Shown here piece after piece: positions 26,464 to 36,172 of a DNA stretch of 64,000 bases. This stretch comes from Holacanthus passer (lineage: Eukaryota > Chordata > Actinopteri > Pomacanthidae), in NCBI GenBank assembly GCA_025331565.1, contig JAFREQ010000017.1, positions 2,976,001 to 3,040,000 of the forward strand, in the 5' to 3' direction. Under the pieces are notes generated by a model. That model made no database searches, was not told the DNA's origin, and worked only from the letters and a program-made list of their open reading frames with translations. Numbering within the stretch: position 1 is the first letter of the stretch; every line of letters begins with the position of its first letter. The position numbers and the translations under genes are program-made.

Positions 26464-26644
26464 GCCTTTGAGGACGCTGCTTGTGCTCGCTGAGAGTCGG
26501 CTTGGTTAGCATTTGATACAAAAGGGGGTTTGTTTCATGAAATGTTTCCCTTTTTAATGAGTGATGGTGTTCGCTCATTTAATATTCCGCACTGATATCT
26601 CTCCGGGAGCTGACTGTGCTTCAAAGCAACAGCGTGGTTGTAAA

Positions 26645-26694
26645 TGGGAGTGGGTGAAGGGGGGTGGTGGTGGTATAAGGGAGGGGGGGGGCTG
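26645..26694. repeat. G-rich tract, G-quadruplex candidate
   Basis: The + strand shows successive runs GGG, GGG, GGGGGG, GG, GG, GG, GGG and a final run of about 9 G, separated by 1-8 bases. At least four runs of three or more G make a quadruplex possible. It lies about 180 bp from a pyrimidine tract of opposite skew. Confidence 0.75.
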
Positions 26695-29600
26695 CTTAGA
26701 AAACACAAACACAGGTTTATTTATTCTCCCTGACATATAGCTAAGCTTCCAGTGTGCTGCAGCTTGGTGCAAAGCTCCTTAGTGCCCTCGTCCTGTGCAG
26801 GCAGACGAGTAGAATATGACTGATAACAGGTCAGCTCAGTGTCTGTCATATTTCTCTCAGCGAGCGCCTTTCATTCACGTTCGCATCGATCCCCGCTGTG
26901 ATCGACTGTAAAGATAATTGCTCCATTCAAAAGGATTTCAATCCCCGTATGTGAATGTTTCAGAGAATATTTTAGCTATTATTCCTTCGCTCCATCTGCG
27001 CCACAGCTGACACGATCGTTTCCCAAAGCTTGTCATTATGCTCAGATTGAGGTCAACCTACATGAGTGGTAGGAATTCTCCATTTTGCCTATTTTCTTAG
27101 AGCACATGGTTCAAGTTTGCTGTGAAAGAGATGAAGATAAACACAGAGATGACCCACAGTTTGGCATTGATCCTTCCATTTTGTTAGTAGGGTCTATGCC
27201 AAAGCAACTAATGTAGTCTGGTATTGATTCCCCAGTTTCAAGCCTGGCTGAATTTCACTCCAGTGTTGCATTGTTTTTACAAAGTCAGGTGTGCCAAATG
27301 GCCTCCACCTCCTCCCTCTATAACCTCTCTTTTTTTGAGTCACATTGCATGTTGCTATCAGTAGATTTTGTGTTTGAATGTGTGTGAAAAGGAGGTGGGT
27401 GGGGGGTTGACTGATCTAAAGCCCCACCTCAGAGCAGGAAAAGGGTTCTGTTTATCCCTTTATCTGGAATCTGCGTCAGCGCTGCACTTACTTAAACTAC
27501 ACTTGTATGTAAGTAAAGCTGTAGGGGATGGCTGTACTGCACTTGAACTATATTTACTCCTGTAAATGCAGTACACTACGAGTGCAGTACATCATCTGCC
27601 AGCAAAGGGGAGAAAATGAGGGAAACATGCATTCAATTCCTTTCTTTTCATACCTGACATTTATAAGAGAAGCGTATATGAACATGCACCAAAGGGACTC
27701 GTACTCATAAATAGAAGATGTGCACACACCCTCCACACTTGAGGCCCCATCACAGAAAGTGCACTGAGGCTGCTGCAGTATCCCTAATGCATTATTTTTG
27801 GGACTGACCGAGGGGCTGGAAAGCAGGTCTCTCATGAGGACATGCCCCTGCACCTGTCTGTCCCTCCATCCTCTGTATCTGCAAGAGCCTCCACTGTGTG
27901 TTTGAGGTCGATATCTATATGTGAAATATATACATTTCTTCATTGAGATTTGCTAATTTTTTACATGAACAAATTTAATAAGCATTTTGGCTAGGTTACA
28001 TCAGATTTGTTTTAAATTGCAATTGAGTGAATGTGAATATGAGTGAATAAACGTTATTATGGATGACAGCAATTATAAGATCCTAGTAGATTCTGAATCG
28101 TAAACATTTAAAACATTGTGCAAAATAAATGTCAGTTAAGAAACACTACAGACAAATGCTATAATTTAATGCACCACAATTTCTTTGTGTTCATCTGCCA
28201 ACATTTATGATGACACCAGTCTTTCTGTGGCGTCCGTCCGGCTCCTCTATTGTCTACAGATTATATTCGTTTGCAGCTGTTTTGCGTTTAGTTTTTTTTT
28301 TTTTTCATTTAGTGAAAAGTGATGTCTCCTAGTGCACATTGTTCTTCATCAGCCAGAAAGATGACATTTCCAGACTTGCACTGTGTTCACTGGTGATGTT
28401 TCTTCAGTGATCTTCCTGTTATAGCATCACGTGGCAACTAACATACAGAAGTGGGGGCGCGCTGTGGGAAAAACAGAAAACCTTTGTTTGGAAGAATCCA
28501 GGTCTGGTCGACCTCGATCTGACTCCTACTTGGCGTTGACGTTTTGTCTGGGTTACTTTTTACTATTTCCCCCGAAGGTAATCATTTCTAATGCAGAATA
28601 GTTGCATATAAAATGCCTGCTGTACCCCCCACCTACCTCTCTCCTCCTCCTCCTCACTCCTTCTTGCCTTTTCCAGCTGAATAACTTTGCCAGGGATTTC
28701 CACATGGGAGCTTCCACTCTGGCAGCACACGTCTTGCTTGGCTACGGGTTTGCGAGTGGAATTAACCAGTCAGGATTCTGGAGAGGGCTTTGATACCAGC
28801 AAAGGAATCACGCAGGGCCATTTTGTAGTTCACAGCATTTTGTCAGTCGAGCCATGAAGATGCCAAATGTCACGTCAGGCCAGAGAAACAGAAGGTTCGG
28901 GGGTCAAGGGTTCGTCCTGCTCCCGCCCACGTGTCCAACATACGAGTACAACATTTATATGATGATAAGTTATGCAGATATAAGTGGCCATAAGAACACC
29001 CACTCACTGACCCTGCACCCACATAGCTCACGGTCTGACAGATGCGCCAGAGTGAACAGCGCCTTTTCCTGCCTCGCGTTGATGCATCTCGGTTGAATTT
29101 CTTCTCCCACTTTAACCATATGTTCTGTTCACATGGAGCACGAGCATGGTAAATATTTATATTCAGATGGATTCGGGGGCTCGCGATTGTTCCCGGCTCT
29201 GTGTACCTCCTTTGTCAGCATTATGAAACTGAAAATAGAAGCTAAAGAGGAACAAATGTTGGAATGAGAAACTTGATACAGTGGCTGTTTAATACCGCAG
29301 CAAAACCCTTAAAATACCTTCCCTCTTACGGCCTGCAGACTCATACCCTTCAGGATGCCAAGTTTCAAATTGTTCTGCAGAATGGGCTGAAGGATTTTAC
29401 CTCCCTCCCTAAGTCGTGGAAGAAAAAAAAACTTGCAAGGGAAAATAACAGCCTAGATGTAAAGAGGAAAAGGGGAAATGGAGATTTACATGTGGACCCC
29501 GCGGGGGATGGGAGTTTGCAGAGGGTCATGCTGTTCCTGAATGAGACTATGTTCCAAGGGTGATTCTAGTTTGCCTTGAAATAGTGTTCTTGGCTGAAGT

Positions 29601-29789
29601 TCTTTTCGGCACATCGGGGCTGCTCGCTGCAAGAAAAGACTTGTGCAAATAAAAGTTCATTCAGATTTTTTCCACCTCATTAGGCCTTTTTTTTCTGTTT
29701 CTGTGCGTGAAGCCGGCGGACCCCTCAAACCAACTCACGCTCTCCATTAAAGCTATCTTCAAACAAGCGCTGATGCATAATTGTAAGAA

Positions 29790-29960
29790 TATTATGACAC
29801 ATAAAACAGTAAATTAAATTAAAAGCTCCATAATGTGCTAAAGATCATATTGTCTGCTAAATTAGTTTAATTAAAGCCTTTCTTAATTTGAGTAATGAGT
29901 GATTCAGAAGCTCAATCAGATCTTTTATAACATGTGGGTCCAAGTCAAGATTAAATGGAA
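29790..29960. promoter_or_regulatory. Homeodomain-site-rich AT block (candidate enhancer)
   Basis: Dense TAAT/ATTA words occur (AAATTAAATTAAAAGC, TTAGTTTAATTAAAGCC, TTAATTTGAGTAATGAG) in non-repetitive sequence. Such blocks in long introns of developmental genes are often conserved non-coding elements. I could not test conservation, and AT-rich introns give these words by chance. Confidence 0.25.
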
Positions 29961-30339
29961 GTCCCATGTTTCAATAGACTGCTCAATATGCGATGAAAGT
30001 AGTTGAGGGGATGAAACTGATTGGATTTGCCCCACATCGCCAAGGGTGTGTTTCATCCCTGCTGTTTGTGAAATTTCAGTTAGGCCGAAAAAAAAAAAAG
30101 AAGCAATTCCTGCCAGAGTGAGTGGTGCTCCAGTGGAAGTAATCCAAATGACAGGGTCCTGATTCTGTATGTCGTTATGTGGGATTTAAAGGGTTAATCC
30201 TATTGATTGAGTTGTGGGATTTGCCCATGCAATTCTGGTGGAAGGTTCTCTGACTTCCCCACCGTTGGAGAGACGGGGTGTGTGAGATTCAGGCGACCTA
30301 ACTCCTCTTTTCATCCTCACACTGCTGACGCTTCCTGAC

Positions 30340-30588
30340 CGGAGTGGGGTGGCTATTTGTTTTTGCTGGGAAGACCCGGGAAGGAGCGCACCGAGGCGTG
30401 AACACACCCGTGCGCACGTCGCCGAGCGCGCATACGTCCGTGCGCAGGCCCGAGGCGGAGGCAGCTTCACGTTGCCCTGCTCCACCCCCCTCCCCGATCC
30501 TGACCCACTTTCTTCTCCCCGCTCGTCGCTCCCTCTTTAATTGCCGCACGGCGCTCTGAGGCCATCTGCTCGACTGAGGCCCGTCACC
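30340..30588 (+). promoter_or_regulatory. CpG-rich island, candidate alternative promoter or leader
   Basis: Between about 30,370 and 30,560 the sequence is strikingly CpG-rich for this window (GTGCGCACGTCGCCGAGCGC and neighbours), and it abruptly returns to AT-rich DNA on both sides. Retained CpGs in a fish intron suggest an unmethylated region such as a promoter. A pyrimidine-rich segment (CTTCTCCCCGCTCGTCGCTC) precedes the downstream ATG at 30,589. Direction is inferred only from that ATG. Confidence 0.45.
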
Positions 30589-30646
30589 ATGGAGATGCTG
30601 GGAGGCTTTTCGGATTTGCTGTGGACTGACCAACGGGGAAATAGAG
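30589..30646 (+). CDS. Candidate alternative first coding exon, unidentified
   Basis: The ATG is in the context GTCACCATGG, near the Kozak optimum, just 3' of a CpG island. It opens MEMLGGFSDLLWTDQRGNR followed by a possible donor GAG|gtcagg at 30,647, a weak donor. The exon would end in phase 1, the same phase as the signal-peptide exon at 20,381, so it could splice to the same downstream exon. It lacks a signal peptide, so such an isoform would be cytosolic or start differently. If not spliced, the frame continues to a stop at 30,730. I recognise no family; it could be a chance frame beside a CpG enhancer. Confidence 0.25.
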
Positions 30647-30826
30647 GTCAGGGAATGGGGGTAGGGTGCTGGACAGTCAGAGGGGCACCGCTGTGTTATG
30701 AGATACTCATCTGGTATTGTACACCTGTGTGATACATCTGAAGCAGACGAGGGGGATCCTCTCAAATATATGTAGTCGGGCAAAAAAACATAAACACACA
30801 TCGCCTCAAATCAGCTTTTCTGGATG

Positions 30827-31282
30827 TACAACCCTGATTCCACAAAAGATGGGACGCAGTTTAAAACATAAATAAAACGGTACAAAGACAATGTATTTAA
30901 TGTTTGATCTCATCAACAGATTTTTGTAAATATCTGCTCATTCTGAATCCGATGAGATGTTTCAAACAAGTTGGAACAGGAGCAACGAAAGACTGTGAAA
31001 GTTGTGGACTGATCCAAAAACACCTGTTTGGATCCTTCCACAGGTAAACAGGTTCATTGGTAACAGGTGATAGGATCATGATTGGGTCTGAAAGGTTCAT
31101 CCTGGAAAGACTCAGTCGTTCACAAGTGAGGATGGAGAGAGGTTCAACACTTTGTCAAACACATGATTGTATAAAGTATTTTACTACATGGGCTCAGGAA
31201 CACAGTTTGTTTGCAAATGATTGCATCCTGGTTTTTTTTACCTTTTACACAACATCCAAACTTTTCTGGAATCGGGGTTATA
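30827..31282. mobile_element. Teleost MITE, about 455 bp, fuller copy
   Basis: The left end is ACAACCCTGATTCCACAAAA, then GATGGGACGC. The right end is CCAAACTTTTCTGGAATCGGGGTTAT, the inverted match of the left. The interior includes AAGACTCAGTCGTTCACAAG and GGTTCAACACTTTGTCAAAC. From memory both are diagnostic of the longer form of this widespread fish element. Same family as 16,427-16,716. The copy is diverged and carries no transposase. Possible TA at both edges suggests a TA target, but I would not assign the superfamily on that. Confidence 0.85.
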
Positions 31283-32202
31283 TGATAGATTCAATTGGCC
31301 CTGGGAGCTTCTTTTAAAGCTGAGGGACCGAGGACATGTTAATCCTCCAAATTAGCCTGGAACGTGAAATAATAATGAAAGTGAGCTCATGCCAAATAGG
31401 AAAAGTTTACATGTAACTTTTTCACCTGCAGTTTTATTTCCAGAGGAGAAAAAAAGCAAATTACTGAATAATACAAATTACACATTTATTTTTGCTACGA
31501 GCGCACTTTTAAACAAAAGGCCATTTGTCTGTGTTAAGATTACTGTGTTGCCTCACGCAGATGTGTATTTAGCGTCGTCTCATCTGCCTGCACCGATCAC
31601 ATTGAGCCGTGTTCCTTTATCCTCATGAGTGTCTTTGTATATTTTGCTGCTCCTGCTTATTTCCTTTCCAATGACACGCCTCACTGAGGAAGCAGTTGTG
31701 CTGTGTTTCCAATTAACACTCAGGCGTATTTCAGAGCCACGGTCTGCACGACTCGGCCGCCTCTCGCTCCTCAGTCTGTCAGCTGCACTCGCATCAAGCC
31801 TGCTGCCCCGTGTGTGGTTTAAACGTTCACATATTTCATGCCTGTTCCTCACGATCATTTGGCCAAATGTGGCATTTTATTCCAGGAGAATGTTTTACTT
31901 AAATGGCTCTAATGGAGTCTTGGTATTGACCTCTGGCACAGTGCTGAGCTTTGGGAGACACTCTTTATATTTACTCCTCTTTTAAAGGTCAATATTGGTA
32001 GCTGTCATTTCTGAAGTGCCATTTATAGGTCAATACCTCATTAGTAATCTGGCAGAGTTTGGATCAAATGCAGCTGCTGTCTTGTTCTGTGTCACTGAAC
32101 TGCAACCGTTCCCACTTTCAAGTTCAGAGCAAAGCTACTGGATTCTGTTGCACTGATCCAGAACATGATGTGTCTGATATCTTGTAGATATCTGGTCTTA
32201 TT
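31283..32202. other. Intronic, nothing recognisable
   Basis: Chance ORFs only, including a 118-codon frame at 31,629-31,985 with no family resemblance. Confidence 0.5.
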
Positions 32203-32574
32203 TTACTAACAATTGTTTTTTTATTGTTGGTTAATGTGCTGATTCTTTTTTCGAATAGTTTGATCTATAAAATTGAAGATAATAACGAGAACTGTCCATC
32301 GCAATTTACAAGAGCCTGAGGTGATGTCTTCAAAATTGCATGTTGTGTTCGATCAACTATCCAAAAGCCAAAGGTCTTTCATTTACAGTCATTTGAACAG
32401 AGCAGCATTACTTCACATTTGAGAAACATTCAGATATTTTGCTTGATAAGATAATTCTTTATTGATCCCCCATAGGGGAAATTCAGGGATGAATGATGGT
32501 CAATAAATTATCGAAATTGTTGTCGCTTAATTTTCAACAATCGTGAATTGAACTGACACATCGTTCCAGCTCTA
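32203..32574. mobile_element. AT-rich MITE copy, interrupted by a nested insertion
   Basis: Successive words TTGATCTATAAAA, GAGCCTGAGGTGATGTCTTC, TCACATTTGAGAAACATTCAG and ATATTTTGCTTGA occur in the order I know from a very common teleost repeat. The right terminus ATCGTTCCAGCTCT is the decayed form of ATCGTTGCAGCTCT. Further copies lie at 43,583-43,883 and 62,419-62,555. It is non-coding. The stretch 32,446-32,490 does not belong to the element and is annotated separately as an insertion. Confidence 0.75.
32446..32490. mobile_element. Retroposon-tail-like insertion nested in the MITE
   Basis: The words TTCTTTATTGATCCC and AGGGGAAATTC, separated by CCCAT, are a 3'-end signature shared by many fish retroposons. 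The segment interrupts the MITE between TTTGCTTGA and the sequence continuing GATGAATGATGGTC, so it is younger than the host element. A related but decayed phrase (AAGATAAGATGAATGAC ... TTTTATTAGTCC) occurs at about 56,484-56,520. Confidence 0.6.
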
Positions 32575-35500
32575 TTACTACCAATGCTGTTTCTTTCACC
32601 AAAGCTTTACCTGGTGTTCATGTGACCAGTAATGTGTGTTTATCTGTATTCAACACGTCAAGTCAGGCAGACTAACCCGTGGAGGCAGGTGCACACCTCT
32701 CGCATGAAATTCGACGACACTGTGGCGTCTGAGTTACAGTGTGTTTCTACTAGATTGCTTAACAAGAGTCAGACCTCCTACGATGGCTGTCAGAATGTGC
32801 CGACTTTGATGCCGCCACTATCTGCATAGATGCCTCAGACAGCTTATTTTGCTCCTCCATCACCTGCCAGTGACAGAGTAACACAGGAGGCTGTGACAGC
32901 AGAAAAGGTAGCTCTGTCAATTTAAACTCCAGCGAGCGCTTGATCTCTGAGCTGCCCGAATGTACAGTCGGAGCTGAAGTTAACAAGACAATGTACCCGG
33001 TGCCTGTAATTGGACCGGGCCCTTTTCAGCGGTCTGAAAAGATAGAGCGCCCGTCTGTCAGCCTGCTCTCCAGTCAAGGTCACGATGTCGAGCGCTGGAT
33101 GTGTTGTATTTGCTGCCGTGCCCTTCGTCCTATCGCAGCTTATCCAGCTGCTGCTGTGCAGAGGTGGGGTGAGAACCGCCGCGCTCTGCGGGCAGCGCAC
33201 TAGATTATGTGCTCGGAGAGATTAATCAAATGGTACCAAGTTACGGTGTGAAAGCAAAGTTTCATCCGGCCAACATGTATTAAGCTGTATTGGATGTTGT
33301 TTGTGTGTCCTTCCTGTCATTGCCAAAGGGGCAATACATTTATAGCTTGACATGAACTGCAGCAGTGATGAGAAATAAAGTGTCTTTCTAAAGGATTATG
33401 TCACGGTGGAGCACGGTGGATGGACCTAGTTAGCTGAAGTGATTTTTGTAGTCCTTGTTGTGCCAAACTCCTGATTGCAGTTTGAATAGAGGCCACGCTA
33501 AAGCAGGACTCTAATTACCCGTCCTCAAGTGCACATGCTGACGATGCACTGGTGCCTTTTTGATTTGTTTAACAAGGGACGCCTGCCTCTTCTCTCCTTA
33601 CTTGAACTAGGCTTTATCGCTGCTTTTAGTATCATCCAACTCCGGACTCTGCAACCGTGTCCGTGGCTGTTTACACTCAGAAGCCCATATGAAAAAAGAA
33701 TTTCACTCCCTTTTTTTATGGACAGCAGGGGGAAGAAAGGTTGTTCCCTATTCAACAGAACACAATCCACTGCACCGCTGAGCCATTTTGGTCTGCACAG
33801 TCCCTGGAGAAGAAAATGCATTAAGCCACTCACTGTATTTACTCGTGTCGGACTGATGCTGATGTGTGAAGGCAGGCTCGAGGATGGAGGATGGGAAATT
33901 GATCATCGGTGAATGAGTGTCAGGGGAATCTTGATATCCACAACTGCTTTTCACGCTTTGAGCTCAAAGAATCCATCAAGCAGAAACTCGGTGCCATCTG
34001 AGAATACAGCTACTTACCACGCAGATTAAGACGTTGCTGTTTATTCGGGCATACGCACTTCAGTGGTGTGCTTTATTTGACTGTATGGGATAATTGACTC
34101 ACCCGGCTTGTTTGCACCCTCCAGGTTATTAGACCTTGCAGTAAACCCAAACACAGACACATCAGGGTACTGAGCCCCGGTGCATCTGTCGACGCGCTGC
34201 CTCTCGCATTTTAGCGATGACATTCTCATGCAGTGTGAAAATCAGGCCGTTCCCCGAGTTACACTCGCTCTAAAAGTATGTATTTGTAAAATAATTGGAT
34301 AGATTGCAGACTTACAGCCCCTCTAGGAGATTATGGCATCGATTTTCAAATACAAAGAGAAACAAAACAAAAAAAATCCCACCTAGTAAAATCAGCAGTA
34401 TTTGCTCCAGGCCTCTTCACATCCCGGTGCAGCAGGAGCTTCTCCTGCAAAGACACTGTCATTTTCATCATTTCTCTGCAGCGCATCAACTCCAAATCAA
34501 CAAAACATTGACCTCTGACTCGCAATCACTGTGCTCTTTCACCAAGGATGAACACAGGACATATAAGATTCCTTGGTATGTCTCAGAAAAAAAACAAAAA
34601 CCTGTCGCACAATTAGGCGTCTTCAATCATAATCATCACAAGATCCAAATAAATAATCACAACAAACCCAGCAGGAGGAAGCTGGTTAAGTACAGCCGGC
34701 TGTGAAGATGGCCACAGTTGTATTATGTTTGGGCTGTTAGATAACTGGAGACAGGTGGTATTGTCTTGTGGAAAAGTGACGTGTGGATTAGCAGTTTTTG
34801 CACAGAAGCAGAGAGACCTGTACAAAATACTCTGTCATTTGTGTGATAGTGTAATAGTATAGGCCTATTGTGCAGGATCTCTCTATTGAGTATGGGAATG
34901 ACAGTCATGCATTTGCAAGGTAATCCCTGGAGCAAAGGTCTGGTTTATTTAACATTTACACAAAGAGCGTCTCCAAAACTAAGCACAGCTAAAAGTCTGT
35001 ATTCTGCAAATACAGTCTGAATAATGAATGATATCCTTTTAAAATTCCCTGCGAGATAAACAAAAGCCAGGAATGAAAGGCTTATCTGTGCGCCTTTGAG
35101 GTTTACCTTCCCACACACCTTGAACTGAGTTCTCATCTGACAAATCTTTTTTTTTTTTCCTCAGAAATTTAAGAGGGAAACCAGTGAAAACTACCATTAA
35201 AGGATGTGTTATATTTTGAATTAAAGACGTTTCAAGGATGGGGAGAAGGATCTCCCAGGCATGAATAAGCCCTTTGTGCTGCGCACTGTATGTAGACTCA
35301 TTTGTTTAGCTCGTCTAGATGTAGACAGCACTGGTTTTCATGCGGCGGATGAGAAAGTCGACTTTGAGAATAACGAGAGGATTACAGGCATTACTGTTTC
35401 ATGATAATGCAAGTTTATTTGAATCCACGTAATTGTCGATTATTTCTCAATCTTTGCGGGAGTCTCAAACTTGCTCCCACAGGTTCAATGCCTGAATGTG

Positions 35501-35699
35501 AAAGGCTGTTTTTGTACAATTGGCGAGTCATTATACTTAATCAGATTTTGTTCTCAGTTGATTTCCCTGGTTAAACAAAGGTTTAATTAAAAATTAAAAT
35601 CTGCGCGCTGAATTAATGTACATATTTTGATGCACTTACTCCTGCACAACTCTTATAGTTTGAATGGAAGCATCATCATGTGCATGGACGACTTCCTGT

Positions 35700-35910
35700 A
35701 CTAGTTCATTCAGAGGATTAATTAAATTTAGTTAATTAATATTCTCGACTGGTTACGTCTTTCAGATTATTCATAACCATGACTTGAACCTTAGATTTAT
35801 GATTAATATTTATAGAAGACTGTCAGGAGCTGTCAGCCTTTTATGAATCAACAAGGCTTCAAAACTCAAGAGCCAGTTGATGTGCAATAAATCAAAGGCT
35901 GAGCAGGGAA
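35700..35910. promoter_or_regulatory. TAATTA-rich block (candidate enhancer)
   Basis: TTAATTAAATTTAGTTAATTAAT (35,718-35,740) contains paired homeodomain cores. It is followed by ATTATTCATAACCATGAC and GTGCAATAAATCAAAGGC, words typical of Hox/Pbx and TCF-type sites. The composition is non-repetitive. The enhancer role is inferred from motif density only. Confidence 0.25.
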
Positions 35911-36138
35911 AAATCCCACCAAGATGAATAAAAAGGATCCATTTAGAAATGTGTAACCTTTCTGCCGACTTACTCTGTGATTTATTAGTGCAAAGCTATT
36001 AGCTCCTCCCACTGCTATTATATATTTTAAGTGTTGGAGGAAATGAATATGTCCAGAGACTGAATGAGCTCAGGCAGCATGGCCACAACTCATGCATCAC
36101 AATGGAGTTTGTGCAGGCTTCTCTTTCATGCAGAGTCG

Positions 36139-36141
<3 letters not shown>

Positions 36142-36171
<30 letters not shown>
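36142..36171. repeat. (CA)n microsatellite
   Basis: Fifteen CA units are read directly. Confidence 0.95.

Positions 36172-36172
<1 letters not shown>

Larger units (their letters stand above)
20433..30339 (+). other. First part of long intron 1
   Basis: Starts at the gtaaga donor. No internal exon with credible splice sites or a recognisable domain was found. It contains CA/TG microsatellites (21.0-21.3 kb), a pyrimidine tract and a G-rich tract (26.4-26.7 kb), a small cluster of TGCAGTACA repeats (27.53-27.59 kb), and a homeodomain-site-rich AT stretch (29.79-29.96 kb). An exon-like CCAG junction at about 28,677 leads into an open frame (LNNFARDF...), but no donor or family match supports it. 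Confidence 0.5.

Noticed and set aside
28677..28793. Open frame after a TTTTCCAG junction (LNNFARDF...)
   Set aside because: No donor consensus at the far end and no homologue recognised. Pyrimidine-rich CAG junctions are frequent in introns.
30298..30801. 167-codon minus-strand ORF across the CpG island
   Set aside because: Arginine/proline/serine-rich translation of GC-rich DNA. No domain, and it overlaps the more plausible + strand start.
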